Positions 53,245 through 64,000 of a stretch of DNA of 64,000 nt are shown in pieces. The notes under the pieces are model-generated. The model was not told the DNA's origin and ran no database searches. It was given only the letters and a program-made list of their open reading frames with translations. How positions within the stretch are numbered: position 1 is the stretch's first letter; every line of letters starts with the position of its first letter. A program made the position numbers and the translations under genes. The DNA comes from an uncultured Serinicoccus sp. Its GTDB lineage: Bacteria > Actinomycetota > Actinomycetes > Actinomycetales > Dermatophilaceae. The DNA lies in contig NZ_CANKYH010000003.1 of assembly GCF_947487915.1 (NCBI RefSeq), forward strand, positions 1 through 64,000. The letters are read 5' to 3'.

Positions 53245-54264
53245 GTGACCGACACCTCCCGCGCCCCGTCGCAGCACGCCGCCCGCAGCCGGAAGCTGCT
53301 CCCGCTGGACCTCCTGCGCGGCTTCCTCATCGGCATGGCCGAGCTCATCCCCGGGGTCTCCGGCGGCACCGTCGCCCTGGTCACCGGGCTCTACGAGCAG
53401 CTCATCGGCAGCGCCTCGCACGTCGTGTCCGCGGCCAAGGCCCTCGTCGTCGGGGACGAGCGCGGTCGGGTCCAGGGGGCGCTCAGCGAGCTGCGCCGCA
53501 CCAACTGGTGGCTGCTCGTCCCGGTGGTCGTGGGCATGGGGCTGGCCGTCCTGACGATGGCCGGGGTGATGAGCCGCTTCGTCACCGAGGCCCCCGAGCA
53601 CGCCCGCGGGCTCTTCCTCGGGATGGTCGCGACCAGCGTGGTGGTGCCGCTGCGGATGCTGACCGAGCGCCGCCGGCCGGTCTGGCTGGAGGTCGTGCTG
53701 GCCGTCGGTGCGGCCGTGCTGGCCTGGACTCTCATCGGCTTCGCCGGCGGCCAGGCGGTCGCCGACCCCCCGCTGATCCTCGTCTTCGGCGCCGCGGCGG
53801 TGGCCATCTGCGCGCTGGTGGTCCCCGGGGTGTCCGGGTCCTTCTTCCTGTTGGCCGTCGGCCTCTACACCACGACCCTCGACGCGGTGGACTCCCGCGA
53901 CCTGCTCTACATCGGCGTCTTCGCGCTCGGTGCGGCCACCGGCCTGGCGTCCTTCGTGCAGCTGCTCAGCTGGCTGCTGGCCCACCACCGCCGCTCGACG
54001 CTCATCATCATGGCCGGCCTCATGGTCGGCTCGCTGCGCGCCCTGTGGCCGTGGCAGGAGTCGGCCGGCGGTGAGGACCACGGGCCCGGCGCGCTCGTCG
54101 CGCCGTACGCCCCCGTGCTCGGCCCCGTCCTCCTCGCGCTGCTCGGCGCCGCGGTGGTCGCCGTGCTCGTCGTCATCGAGGCCCGCAGCAGCGGTGACGA
54201 CGACGGAGACGACGCCGGCGCCGGGGCCGCGGCGGGAGGCCGGGCGACAGACACCGGCGCCTGA
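53245..54264 (+). CDS. Polyprenyl-phosphate transporter (PopT, DUF368)
   Basis: A 339-residue membrane protein of the DUF368 family. The paired signature is present in both halves: ELIPGVSGGTVALVTGLYEQL near 30 and VVPGVSGSFFLLAVGLYTTTL near 195. DUF368 (PopT) proteins recycle undecaprenyl phosphate across the membrane for cell-wall synthesis. The last 30 residues are an acidic, Gly/Ala-rich tail. The start is GTG 53245, close behind a -10 hexamer. Confidence 0.88.
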   Translation: MTDTSRAPSQHAARSRKLLPLDLLRGFLIGMAELIPGVSGGTVALVTGLYEQLIGSASHVVSAAKALVVGDERGRVQGALSELRRTNWWLLVPVVVGMGLAVLTMAGVMSRFVTEAPEHARGLFLGMVATSVVVPLRMLTERRRPVWLEVVLAVGAAVLAWTLIGFAGGQAVADPPLILVFGAAAVAICALVVPGVSGSFFLLAVGLYTTTLDAVDSRDLLYIGVFALGAATGLASFVQLLSWLLAHHRRSTLIIMAGLMVGSLRALWPWQESAGGEDHGPGALVAPYAPVLGPVLLALLGAAVVAVLVVIEARSSGDDDGDDAGAGAAAGGRATDTGA

Positions 54265-54281
54265 GCCCCGCGGCATACCGA

Positions 54282-54329
54282 TCTGGACAGAGGTTTCTGG
54301 GACCCGTCGCCCAGAAACCTCGGTCCAGA
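54282..54329. terminator. Bidirectional terminator palindrome
   Basis: 20-base arms (54282-54301 and 54310-54329) pair at 19 positions around an 8-base loop. It lies between the convergent popT and E2 genes, ending 4 bp from the E2 stop codon. Confidence 0.88.
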
Positions 54330-54332
54330 AGG

Positions 54333-55838
54333 TCACCAGGCGAGCGCCCGGGCCGGGTCCTCGAGCAGCGCGGCCAGGTCGGCGAGGAACATCGAGCCCA
54401 GCTCGCCGTCGATGAGGCGGTGGTCGAAGCTCACCGCGAGCTGGGTGACCCAGCGCGGCTCGATCCGCTCCTGCTCGCCCTCGCCGACCACCCACGGCAT
54501 CCGCCGCACGGCGCCGAAGCAGACGATCGCCGACTCCCCCGGGTTGATGATCGGCGTGCCGGTGTCGATGCCGAAGACGCCGACGTTGGTGATGGTGATG
54601 GTGCCGCCGGACATGTCGGCCGGCTGCGTGCGCCCCGCCTTGGCGGTCGCCACCAGGTCGGTCATGGCCTCGGCCAGCTGCCGCAGGTCCATGAGGTCGG
54701 CGTCCTTGATGTTGGGCACGACGAGACCGCGGGGCGTCGCTGCGGCGATGCCGAGGTTGACGTAGTTGCGCTGCACGATCTGCTGCGCGTCCTCGTCCCA
54801 GACGGCGTTCATCCCCGGGTTGCGGCGGACCGCGACGGTCATCGCCTTGGCGAGCACGAGCAGCGGGTTGATCCGCAGGTCCCGGAAGGACCGGTCGGCC
54901 TTGAGTCGGTCGATGAGCTCCATGGTGCGGGTGACGTCGACGGTGACGAACTCGGTGACGTGCGGCGCGGTGAACGCCGAGCCCACCATCGCCTGCGCCG
55001 TCATCTTGCGCACGCCCTTGACGTCGATACGCTCCTCGCGCTCGCCGGTGCGGTCGAGCACCGGTCGCTGGTATGCCGTCCGCCCGGCGACGCCGGCCGC
55101 CTCCCCCGCACGGCCGGTCGGCTCGGTCGAGGAGGAACCATTCTCGACGCTCGGTGGGGTCGAGAAGGAACCATCTGCGGCGCTCGGTGGGGTCGGGCGG
55201 GGTGCGGGTGCGGGTGCGGGCGCGCCTGCGTGCGCCCCCTCGAGGAAGGCGTCGATGTCGGAGCGCCGGACGATGCCGGTGGGCCCGGCGGCGTCCACCT
55301 CGTTGATGTCGACGCCGCGGTCCTTGGCGTACTTGCGCACCGGGGGCGAGGCCTTGGCCTTGCGCTGGGGCGTGGACGCCGCCTCGGCCTCGGCGCCGGA
55401 GGCCCCCCGGCGCCGCTTGCGACGGGTGGTGGAGCCCTCGATGGCGCCGTAGCCGACGAGCATCGCCTCGCGCGTGCTCCCGGTGCTGCTGCCACCGCCC
55501 TCGGGCGGGCTGGGGACCAGGTCGTCGGACGCCGCGGCGGCCTCGTCGGTGACGTCCTCGACGTCGGTGCCGGCGCCCCCGCCCGCGGCCGGCCCCTCGC
55601 CGGTGCCGTCGTCCACGACCACGATCGGCGTGCCGACCTCGACCTCCTCGCCCTCGGCGGCCAGGATCTTGGTGACGGTGCCCGCCCACGGGATCGGCAG
55701 CTCCACCAACGACTTCGCGGTCTCCACCTCGACCACGATGTCGTTGGTCTTCACGGTGTCGCCCTCGGCGACCTTCCACTGGATGATCGTCGCCTCGACG
55801 AGGCCTTCGCCGGGGTCGGGGAGCTTGAACTCGGGCAC
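54333..55838 (-). CDS. 2-oxoacid dehydrogenase E2 (dihydrolipoamide acyltransferase)
   Basis: A 501-residue E2 core. The lipoyl domain (1-80) carries the lipoylated lysine Lys42 in VEVETAKSLVEL; a long Gly/Ser/Pro/Asp linker follows; the E3-binding domain (~165-205, PPVRKYAKDRGVDINEV) and the catalytic domain (~265-501) with FDHRLIDGELG near 470 complete it. The linker between the last two domains contains an 11-residue tandem repeat encoded by the dispersed DNA repeat. With the adjacent E1 genes this forms a branched-chain 2-oxoacid (bkd) or pyruvate-type complex; no E3 gene is present. Confidence 0.92.
   Translation of the reverse strand: MPEFKLPDPGEGLVEATIIQWKVAEGDTVKTNDIVVEVETAKSLVELPIPWAGTVTKILAAEGEEVEVGTPIVVVDDGTGEGPAAGGGAGTDVEDVTDEAAAASDDLVPSPPEGGGSSTGSTREAMLVGYGAIEGSTTRRKRRRGASGAEAEAASTPQRKAKASPPVRKYAKDRGVDINEVDAAGPTGIVRRSDIDAFLEGAHAGAPAPAPAPRPTPPSAADGSFSTPPSVENGSSSTEPTGRAGEAAGVAGRTAYQRPVLDRTGEREERIDVKGVRKMTAQAMVGSAFTAPHVTEFVTVDVTRTMELIDRLKADRSFRDLRINPLLVLAKAMTVAVRRNPGMNAVWDEDAQQIVQRNYVNLGIAAATPRGLVVPNIKDADLMDLRQLAEAMTDLVATAKAGRTQPADMSGGTITITNVGVFGIDTGTPIINPGESAIVCFGAVRRMPWVVGEGEQERIEPRWVTQLAVSFDHRLIDGELGSMFLADLAALLEDPARALAW
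55134..55192 (-). repeat. Dispersed repeat inside the E2 gene, 33-bp period
   Basis: Two copies of the 26-bp core (55134-55159 and 55167-55192, - strand) are spaced by 7 bases, giving a 33-bp period that keeps frame. They encode two copies of an 11-residue unit, TPPS(A/V)(A/E)(D/N)GS(F/S)S, in the linker after the E3-binding domain. Confidence 0.92.
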
Positions 55839-55906
55839 GAGGGCCGCCTCCTGGGTGGGCTGGCTGGGCTGGTCTGGGCGTGGGTGGTCGGCGTGAGCGG
55901 GCTGGG

Positions 55907-56929
55907 TCAGTAGGCGAGCAGGGTCTCGACGGCGTGCAGGACGCGGTCGAGGTCGGGGAGGAAGACCTCCTCGTGCCGGCTCGGCGGGTAGGGGATGTTG
56001 TAGCCGCCGACCCGCAGGACCGGCGCCTCGAGGTGGTAGAAGCAGTGCTCCTGCACGTGCGCGGCGAGCTCGGAGGTGATGCTGGCGAAGGTCTGCGCCT
56101 CGGACAGCGCGATGCAGCGGCCGGTCTTGCGCACCGACGCCTCGATGACGTCGACGTCCAGCGGCGAGAGCGAGCGCAGGTCGACGACCTCGATGGAGGG
56201 GCCGTCCTCGAGCTCGGCGGCCTGCGCCGCGGCGTGCGCGACCTTGACCATCGGGCCGTAGGTGAGCACGGTGACGTCGCTGCCCTCCACCCGGACGACG
56301 GCGTCCTCCAGCGCGTGCGGCGCGTCCTCGAGCGAGCTGCCGCCGCCCCGGTCGCCGAGGTCGAGGACCCCGCGCTCGTGGTAGCGGCGCTTGGGCTCGT
56401 AGAACACGACGGGGTCGTCGCTGGCGATCGCCTGCTGCATCATCCAGTAGGCGTCCTCGGTGCCGGAGCAGGTGACCACCCGCAGCCCGGCCGTGTGCGC
56501 GAAGTAGGACTCGTTGGACTCGCTGTGGTGCTCGACCGCGCCGATGCCGCCGCCGTAGGGGATGCGGATGACCATCGGCACCTTGAGCGCCCCCAGGCTG
56601 CGGTTGTGCATCTTGGCGACCTGGCTGACGATCTGGTCGAAGGCGGGGTAGACGAACCCGTCGAACTGGATCTCGACGACCGGGCGGTAGCCGCGCAACG
56701 CCATACCGACCGCGGCCCCCATGATCCCGGACTCGGCCAACGGGGTGTCGACGACCCGGTCCTCCCCGAAGTCCTTCTGCAGGCCCTCGGTGATGCGGAA
56801 CACCCCACCGAGCTTGCCGACGTCCTCGCCCATGAGGACGACCTTGGGGTCGCGCTCCATCGCCGCGCGCATGCCGGCGTTGAGCGCCTTGGCGATGGTC
56901 ATCCGGGTCGCCGTGCTCTGCGTGCTCAT
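55907..56929 (-). CDS. 2-oxoacid dehydrogenase E1 beta subunit
   Basis: A 340-residue transketolase-like subunit: TPP-binding GEDVGKLGGVFRITEGL near 35, DTPLAESGIMGAAVGMALRG, VEIQFDGFVYPAFDQIVSQ, and the C-terminal domain with VVDLRSLSPLDVDVI. The pattern is that of the bkdB/pdhB group. It lies between E1 alpha (9 bp upstream) and E2 (68 bp downstream), forming the operon E1a-E1b-E2. Confidence 0.93.
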   Translation of the reverse strand: MSTQSTATRMTIAKALNAGMRAAMERDPKVVLMGEDVGKLGGVFRITEGLQKDFGEDRVVDTPLAESGIMGAAVGMALRGYRPVVEIQFDGFVYPAFDQIVSQVAKMHNRSLGALKVPMVIRIPYGGGIGAVEHHSESNESYFAHTAGLRVVTCSGTEDAYWMMQQAIASDDPVVFYEPKRRYHERGVLDLGDRGGGSSLEDAPHALEDAVVRVEGSDVTVLTYGPMVKVAHAAAQAAELEDGPSIEVVDLRSLSPLDVDVIEASVRKTGRCIALSEAQTFASITSELAAHVQEHCFYHLEAPVLRVGGYNIPYPPSRHEEVFLPDLDRVLHAVETLLAY

Positions 56930-56938
56930 CGGTGCCCC

Positions 56939-58120
56939 TCAGTCCTCGAAGTCGGCCTGGTAGTCGGCGAAGGCCCGCGCCTCGCGCTCGACCAGCCGGT
57001 GCGGCTCGGCGTACACGTGCGCGAACATCTCCTCGTGCGGCGGGTCAGGCATCGTCTGGCAGGCCCGGCGGATCCGCGCGGCGAGCTCGTCGGCCTCCTC
57101 CTGGGTCCGCTCGAGCCAGGCGTCGTCGACGACGCCGCCACCCTTCAGGTATGCCGTCATCCGGTCGATCGGGTCCTTCGCCTTCCAGGCGTCGACCTCG
57201 GCGGAGATGCGGTACTTCGACGGGTCGTCGGAGGTCGTGTGGGCGCCCATCCGGTAGGTGAACGCCTCGATGAGCGTGGGCCCCTGGCCGTTGCGGGCGC
57301 GGTCGAGGGCGTGGCGGCTCACCGCGTAGCTGGCGAGCACGTCGTTGCCGTCGACCCGGATCCCGGGGAAGCCGAAGCCGTCGGCGCGGCGGTAGGGCGG
57401 GATGGTGAACTGCCGGTCGTTGGGCTCGGAGATGGCCCAGTGGTTGTTCTGGACGTAGAACACGACCGGCGCGCCGGTGACCGCGGCGAAGACGAGCGAC
57501 TCGTTGAAGTCGCCCTGTGCCGTGCCGCCGTCGCCGGTGAACGCCATGACCGCGGTGTCGCGCTCGGGATCCCCGGTGCCGACCGCGCCGTCCCGGTCGA
57601 CGCCCATGGCGTAGCCGACGGCATGCAGCATCTGGTTGCCGATGACGATGGTGTAGAGGTGGAAGTTGTTGTCGTTGGAGTCCCAGCCCCCGTGGTTGAC
57701 GCCCCGGAACATGCCGAGCAGGTTCTCCGGCGGCACCCCCTTGCACCAGGCCACGCCGTGCTCGCGGTAGCCCGGGAAGGCGTAGTCCTGCGGGCGCATC
57801 GCCCGCCCGGCCCCGACCTGGGCGGCCTCCTGGCCGAGCAGGCTGGGCCACAGCCCGAGCTCGCCCTGGCGCTGCAGCGCGAAGCCTTCGGCGTCGACGC
57901 GGCGGACCAGGATGAGGTCACGGAGCAGGCCGCGCAGGTCGTCCTCGTCGAGGTCCTCGAGGTATGCCGCGTAGGGCTCGGTCTGCGGCGTCACCTCCAG
58001 CCGGGTGCCGTCCGCGGCGAGGAACTGGACCATGTCCGGGCCGCCGTCGGTGATGTCCCGCTCGGGCGGCTCGTGGCTGGTGGGGGTGGCGCCCTCCGGC
58101 GCGACCTCGTCGTCGCTCAC
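56939..58120 (-). CDS. 2-oxoacid dehydrogenase E1 alpha subunit
   Basis: A 393-residue TPP-dependent subunit with the motif running from GDGGTAQGDFNESL to QNNHWAIS, the phosphorylation-loop-like YRMGAHTTSDDPSKYR, and GQEAAQVGAGRAMRPQDYAFPGYREHG. Such sequences are annotated as pdhA or bkdA in actinobacteria; nearby methylmalonyl-CoA mutase favours a branched-chain role (inference). The first ~40 residues are acidic. GTG 58120 has AAGGAG 9 bases upstream. An inverted repeat GTTGAC/GTCAAC (58139-58144 and 58168-58173) lies in the promoter region. Confidence 0.92.
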   Translation of the reverse strand: MSDDEVAPEGATPTSHEPPERDITDGGPDMVQFLAADGTRLEVTPQTEPYAAYLEDLDEDDLRGLLRDLILVRRVDAEGFALQRQGELGLWPSLLGQEAAQVGAGRAMRPQDYAFPGYREHGVAWCKGVPPENLLGMFRGVNHGGWDSNDNNFHLYTIVIGNQMLHAVGYAMGVDRDGAVGTGDPERDTAVMAFTGDGGTAQGDFNESLVFAAVTGAPVVFYVQNNHWAISEPNDRQFTIPPYRRADGFGFPGIRVDGNDVLASYAVSRHALDRARNGQGPTLIEAFTYRMGAHTTSDDPSKYRISAEVDAWKAKDPIDRMTAYLKGGGVVDDAWLERTQEEADELAARIRRACQTMPDPPHEEMFAHVYAEPHRLVEREARAFADYQADFED

Positions 58121-58244
58121 CCAAAAACTCCTTCTGCCGTTGACCTGGCCGGAACGTTACCGCAGACGTCAACCTGACCTCGGGGCACGTCGCGGCACCG
58201 GAGGGGCGCGGACGACCGGACCCCGGACCCTGCGGGTCGCAGCC

Positions 58245-58622
58245 TCAGTCGCGCCCGTCCGGGAGCAGCATGCCGACGAACAGCGAGACGATCGAGATGA
58301 TGATCGACCCGAGGATCGCGTCCCAGAAGAAGTCGTCGACGCGGAAGTCCAGACCCAGGACGCCGGAGAGCCACGAGGTCAGGAGCAGCATGAGCGCGTT
58401 GACGACGATGAGGAAGAGCCCGAGGGTCAGCACGATGAGCGGCAGCGAGAGCAGCTGCGCCAGCGGCCGGACGACGGCGTTGACGAGGCCGAAGATGAGC
58501 GCGACACCGAGGATCGTGAGCAGCTGGCTCACCCCCTGCCCGCCGAACTCGATCCCGGAGACGATGGCAGAGGCGACCCAGAGGGCGACGCCGTTGGCGA
58601 CGACGGAGGCGAGGAGCTTCAT
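58245..58622 (-). CDS. Phage-holin-4_2 family membrane protein
   Basis: A 125-residue protein with four membrane helices and the family pattern GLVNAVVRPLAQLLSLPLIVLTLGLFLIVVNALMLLL (read as NAxxRPL...LPxxxLTLGLF). Despite the family name (PF04020) these are chromosomal proteins of unknown role, not evidence of a prophage. It is divergent from the HisC-type gene across 41 bp. Confidence 0.85.
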   Translation of the reverse strand: MKLLASVVANGVALWVASAIVSGIEFGGQGVSQLLTILGVALIFGLVNAVVRPLAQLLSLPLIVLTLGLFLIVVNALMLLLTSWLSGVLGLDFRVDDFFWDAILGSIIISIVSLFVGMLLPDGRD

Positions 58623-58651
58623 ACCCGCATCGTCCCACGGGAGGGCGTCGC

Positions 58652-58657
58652 TAGGCT
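58652..58657 (+). promoter_or_regulatory. -10 element, leaderless start
   Basis: TAGGCT ends 6 bases before the ATG of the HisC-type gene at 58664. Confidence 0.5.
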
Positions 58658-58663
58658 GGCGAC

Positions 58664-59755
58664 ATGACCGACCAGCCGAGCCCCGTCCGTCTGCGGTCCG
58701 CCCTGAGCGGCGTGCCCGCCTACGTCCCCGGGAAGCCGCCGGCGCCGGTCGAGGGGGTCACGGCCTACAAGATCTCCTCCAACGAGAACCCGCACCCGCC
58801 GCTGCCCTCGGTGCTCGAGGCGATCTCGCAGGCGGCGCAGAGCGTCAACCGCTACCCCGACATGGGCGTGGTGGCGCTCACCGAGGCGCTGGCGGCCGAC
58901 CTCGGCGTGCCGGCGGAGCAGGTCGCCACCGGCACCGGCAGCGTCGCCGTCCTCACCCAGCTCGTCGCGATCACCTGCGACCCCGGCGACGAGGTCGTCT
59001 ACGCCTGGCGCAGCTTCGAGGCCTACCCGATCGTCGTGGCGCTCTCCGGCGCGGCCTCGGTGCAGGTGCCGCTGGACGAGCACGCCCGGCACGACCTGGA
59101 CGCGATGGCCGACGCCATCACCGAACGGACCCGGCTGGTCCTCGTGTGCACCCCCAACAACCCGACGGGCCCGGCCGTGCGCGCCGACGAGCTGGAGGCC
59201 TTCCTCGACCGGGTGCCCGAGGACGTGCTCGTCGTCATCGACGAGGCCTACCTCGAGTTCACCACCGAGGAGACGGTGCCCGACGCGCTCGCGGTCGCCC
59301 GCGACCGACCCAACGTCGTGGTGCTGCGCACCTTCTCCAAGGCCTACGGGCTGGCCGGGCTGCGGGTGGGGTATGCCGTGGCGCACCCGGAGATCGCGAC
59401 CGCGCTGCGCAAGGCGGCGACGCCGTTCGGGGTGACCGACCTGGCGCAGCAGGCGGCGATCGCGAGCCTGGCGGCGCGCGAGGAGCTGCTCGCGCGGGTG
59501 GAGGAGCTCGTGGCCGAGCGCGAGCGGGTCGTCACCGCGCTGCGCGAGCAGGGCTGGGAGGTCCCCCAGGCGCAGGGCAACTTCTGTTGGCTGCCGCTCG
59601 GCGACGACGCCGCGCCGTTCGCCCAGGCCGCCCAGGCGCGCGGGCTCATGGTGCGCCCGTTCGCCGGCGACGGGGTGCGGTGCACCATCGGTGAGACCGA
59701 GGCCAACGACCGGCTCGTCGACGTGGCGCGGGAGTGGCTCTCGACGCGGTCGTGA
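58664..59755 (+). CDS. Histidinol-phosphate/aromatic aminotransferase
   Basis: A 363-residue PLP enzyme of the HisC/Pat group: [45 protein letters not shown], and the lysine in [17 protein letters not shown]. Two enzymes share this signature in actinobacteria: HisC of histidine synthesis and the aromatic aminotransferase Pat. The lack of other his genes and the position next to the 2-oxoacid dehydrogenase operon favour Pat, but this is not decisive. Confidence 0.88.
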   Translation: MTDQPSPVRLRSALSGVPAYVPGKPPAPVEGVTAYKISSNENPHPPLPSVLEAISQAAQSVNRYPDMGVVALTEALAADLGVPAEQVATGTGSVAVLTQLVAITCDPGDEVVYAWRSFEAYPIVVALSGAASVQVPLDEHARHDLDAMADAITERTRLVLVCTPNNPTGPAVRADELEAFLDRVPEDVLVVIDEAYLEFTTEETVPDALAVARDRPNVVVLRTFSKAYGLAGLRVGYAVAHPEIATALRKAATPFGVTDLAQQAAIASLAAREELLARVEELVAERERVVTALREQGWEVPQAQGNFCWLPLGDDAAPFAQAAQARGLMVRPFAGDGVRCTIGETEANDRLVDVAREWLSTRS

Positions 59756-59776
59756 GGAGGCGGGCGTCCGCCGGGG

Positions 59777-59812
59777 GCGTCAGGTGTGCCGGACCGGCGT
59801 CAGGTGTGCCGG
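59777..59812. repeat. 16-bp tandem repeat at convergent gene ends
   Basis: GCGTCAGGTGTGCCGG occurs at 59777-59792 and 59797-59812. The second copy overlaps the stop codon (59800-59802) and last codons of the leftward membrane gene. Confidence 0.85.
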
Positions 59813-60198
59813 TTGCCGAGGGTGCGCCGGGTGAGGGTCGCCACGGCATACGTCATCACCCAGCTCGTCACGGCGACGACGAGCGTCGGCACGAGCACCC
59901 CCTGACCCTGCTGCGCGACGGCGAGCCCGAAGAACCACGGCACCGTCATCCCGACCGCCCCGGCCGTAGCCATCATCCAGCCCCGTCCGCGCGGCCCGGC
60001 GATGAGCTGGGCCGCGACCGCCATGACGGCGAGGTTGCCGTAGGCCATGAGGACCTGGAAGAGTTCGCCGGACCCGCGCTGCACGCTCCAGGACTGGCCG
60101 GCCACCCAGGCGAGGATGCCGCCCAGCAGCATGACCGGGACTCCCTTGCGCAGCGAGCCGGTGGCCACGGCGCTGGAGCCGTGGGGGGAGAGTGACAT
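59800..60198 (-). CDS. Four-helix membrane protein of unknown function
   Basis: A 132-residue protein with about four transmembrane helices (around residues 20-36, 46-66, 74-92 and 98-120) and a basic C terminus. I do not recognise the family. The ATG at 60198 is preceded by GGAGG on the - strand (complement of cctcc at 60202-60206). It is divergent from the mutase operon. Confidence 0.6.
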   Translation of the reverse strand: MSLSPHGSSAVATGSLRKGVPVMLLGGILAWVAGQSWSVQRGSGELFQVLMAYGNLAVMAVAAQLIAGPRGRGWMMATAGAVGMTVPWFFGLAVAQQGQGVLVPTLVVAVTSWVMTYAVATLTRRTLGNRHT

Positions 60199-60304
60199 CG
60201 GGCCTCCTTCGGTCCCACCACGATAGTCGGCCCCGGGGTGGGCGGTCCCAGGGCGGCGCTACGATCCAGGGGCCGTGTCCGTCACTCGAGGGAGAGCGCC
60301 ACCG

Positions 60305-62259
60305 ATGGAGGAGACCATCCAGCCGGCCGAGGACGTCGTGGACGCGCTGCCCGAGGTGCTGGCGCTGGCCTCGACCTTCCCCGCGGCCACCCGCGAGCAG
60401 TGGGAGGAGCAGGTCGTCCGGGTGCTCAACCGGCGTCGCCCCGCCGACCGGCAGCTCTCCGCCGAGCAGTGTCTCGACGCGCTGCGCACCCGCACCGTGG
60501 ACGGGCTGACGATCGAGCCGCTCTACCCCCCGGTCGAGGGCGACCTCGGCGAGCCCGGTGTCGCACCCTTCCGCCGGGGCGCCACGGTGCGCACCGGCGG
60601 CGCGTGGGACGTGCGCGCCCTGCACGACGACCCGGACACCGCGGCCGGCGCGGAGGCGGTGCTCACCGACCTCGAGCGCGGCGTCACCTCGTTGTGGGTG
60701 CGGGTCGGTGCCGGCGCGGTCGCGCCGGCCGACCTCGGTCGGCTGCTCTCCGGCGTCGAGCTGGGCCTGGCGCCCGTCGTCGTCTCCAGCGAGGACGACC
60801 AGGGCACCGCGGCCCGCGCGCTGCTCGCGGTCTCCGTCGAGCGCGGTATGCCGCTCGCTCCCGGCAGCAACCTCGGTCTCGACCCGCTGGCGCACGCCGC
60901 GGTGACGGGCACCCCCGTCGACGTCGCCGGGGTCGGAGAGCTCACCCGCCGCGTCGTGGCCGACCACCCCGGGGTGCGCGCCGTCACGGTGGACGCCTGC
61001 GTCTACCACGACGCGGGCGGATCGGACGTCGACGAGCTGGCGCTCGCGGTCGCCGCCGGCATCTCCCACCTGCGGGTCCTGGAGGCCGCCGGGGTGGGGC
61101 CGGAGCAGGCGGCGGACCAGCTGGACTTCCGGGTGTCGGCGGGCGCCGACCAGTTCCTCACCATCGCCCGGCTGCGCGCGCTGCGGGTCCTGTGGGCCCG
61201 GGTCCTGCAGGAGTGCGGCGTCCCGGCCGCGCGACGGGGAGCCCGCCAGCACGCGGTCACCTCGTGGCGGATGCTCACCCGCGACGACCCCTGGGTCAAC
61301 ATGCTGCGGGCGACGACCGCGACCTTCGCCGCAGCGGCCGGGGGCGCCGAGGCGGTCACGGTGCTGCCCTTCGACCACGTCCACGGCTACCCCGACGCCG
61401 TCTCCCGGCGGGTCGCCCGCAACACCCAGGTGGTGCTCGCCGAGGAGGCAGGAATCGGCCGGGTCACCGATCCCGCCGGGGGCTCGGGCTACGTCGAGTC
61501 CCTCACCGACGACCTCGCGGCCCGGGCCTGGGAGCTCGTGCAGCGGGTCGAGGCCGAGGGGGGCCTGATACGGGCGCTGGACCACTCGTCGCTGGTGCAG
61601 GAGGTGCTGGCCGCGAGCCGGGAGGAGCGGGCCCGACGGGTCGCCGACCGCACCGCCCCGCTCACCGGGGTGAGCAGCTTCCCCGCGACCGACGAGGCAC
61701 CGCTGGCGCGGGTGCCGCGGCTCGCGCCGGTCACCGGCGGGCTGCCGCGCGTGCGCGACGCCGCGGTCTTCGAGGCGCTGCGCGACCGGTCCCGCGCGCA
61801 CGAGCAGGAGCACGGCGCACCGCCGCAGGTCCTGCTGGTCGGCATCGGCACCCGACGCGACTTCGGGGCCCGCGAGACCTTCACCGTCAGCCTGCTCGCG
61901 GCGGCCGGCATCCGCGGCGTGCTCGTCGAGGTCGTCGACGGGGACACCGAGGTCCTCAGGGCGGCGGTCCGCGACGTGGGCTCGCCGGTCGCGATCCTCA
62001 CCTCCAGCGCCGAGCGGTACGCCGAGCACGGCCCCGCCCTCGCCCGTGCCCTGCGCGAGGCCGGCGCGGCCACGGTGCTGCTCGCCGGGTCCGAGCGCGA
62101 GCTGGGCGACACCGACGAGCGGCCCTCCTATGCCGACACCTCCGAGGATGCCGGCGCGGACGACCGTCCCGACGCGCCCCTCGTCGACGGCACGGTGCGC
62201 GCCGGCATGGACGTGGTCGCCTTCCTCGACGACCTGCTCGACACCCTGGAGGTGGCCCG

Positions 62260-62263
<4 letters not shown>
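60305..62263 (+). CDS. mutA: Methylmalonyl-CoA mutase small subunit
   Basis: A 652-residue subunit homologous to MutB but without a functional B12 site, as expected for MutA: the TIM-barrel part has [51 protein letters not shown] sequence near 295-340 and [19 protein letters not shown] segment near 395; the C-terminal ~130 residues are a degenerate cobalamin-binding fold lacking DxHxxG. ATG 60305 was chosen for GAGGGAGAG 8 bases upstream; a GTG at 60275 is an alternative. The stop overlaps the mutB start (GTGA). Confidence 0.92.

Positions 62264-64000
<1,737 letters not shown>

Noticed and set aside
58245..58622. Prophage remnant, from the phage-holin family name
   Set aside because: The family is chromosomal in many actinobacteria and no other phage gene, integrase or attachment site is seen near it.

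Overview
The window is chromosomal DNA of a very GC-rich actinobacterium. Start codons are ATG/GTG, third codon positions are strongly GC, and markers include a mycothiol-dependent DinB-type enzyme, a GTP-dependent PEP carboxykinase, an LCP-family cell-wall ligase with LytR_C partners, PopT (DUF368) and a bkd-type 2-oxoacid dehydrogenase. The overall look fits Micrococcales, perhaps the Intrasporangiaceae/Ornithinimicrobium-Serinicoccus group; that placement is inference, since there is no rRNA in the window. I see no insertion sequence, prophage, CRISPR array or plasmid function, so nearly all of it reads as core chromosome.

Layout. 0-7 kb: tRNA-Ser(GGA), a HerA-like ATPase divergent from a conserved unknown protein, a LytR_C protein, a START-like protein, and a secreted CWB2 cell-wall protein bracketed by two DUF4190 paralogues. 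6.3-12.4 kb: tRNA-Ser(CGA), tadA/upp divergent pair, an aminotransferase, PH-domain and membrane proteins, def and a lipoprotein hydrolase. 12.4-18 kb: a DUF559 endonuclease-like gene flanked by palindromic repeats, a sugar porter, an aminotransferase/D-2-hydroxyacid dehydrogenase pair and an AIM24 protein. 18-29 kb: tRNA-Arg(ACG), a TauE/SafE exporter with a CsoR/CstR-like operator, pckG, tRNA-Ser(GCT), an LCP ligase, a cold-shock gene, tRNA-Ser(TGA), cysE-cysK, an EtfD-like Fe-S membrane oxidoreductase, dcd and tRNA-Gly(CCC). 29-38.6 kb: cutA, a class III aminotransferase, an acyl-CoA synthetase, an SDR, purU, a P1 peptidase and pntBA. 38.7-47.5 kb: a dipeptide ABC transporter (dppFDCB plus binding protein), glycerate kinase and an acyl-CoA dehydrogenase. 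47.5-60 kb: GNAT, GtrA, DUF6458, nitrilase, a CopD-CtaG fusion, an MDMPI-type enzyme, PopT, the three-gene bkd-type complex and an aromatic/HisC aminotransferase. 60-64 kb: methylmalonyl-CoA mutase small subunit and the start of the large subunit, cut by the window edge.

Functionally, branched-chain keto acid and acyl-CoA oxidation (bkd genes, FadD-like ligase, acyl-CoA dehydrogenase, EtfD-like electron acceptor) would feed propionyl/methylmalonyl-CoA to the mutase and succinate to PEP carboxykinase. Peptide uptake, the P1 peptidase and several aminotransferases would supply the amino acids, and transhydrogenase would balance NADPH.

The unusual material lies between and inside these genes. 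A dispersed repeat family with a 26-bp core sits in tandem at four loci: the period is exactly 32 bp where intergenic and exactly 33 bp (11 codons) where it lies inside the E2 and mutase genes. A 68-bp near-perfect palindrome shares a 31-bp direct repeat with the other side of the DUF559 gene. Several gene ends carry locus-specific short tandem duplications. An octamer, GGTATGCC/GGCATACC, is far more common than base composition suggests. At least fifteen start codons have a -10 hexamer about 6-8 bp upstream, the signature of leaderless transcripts.
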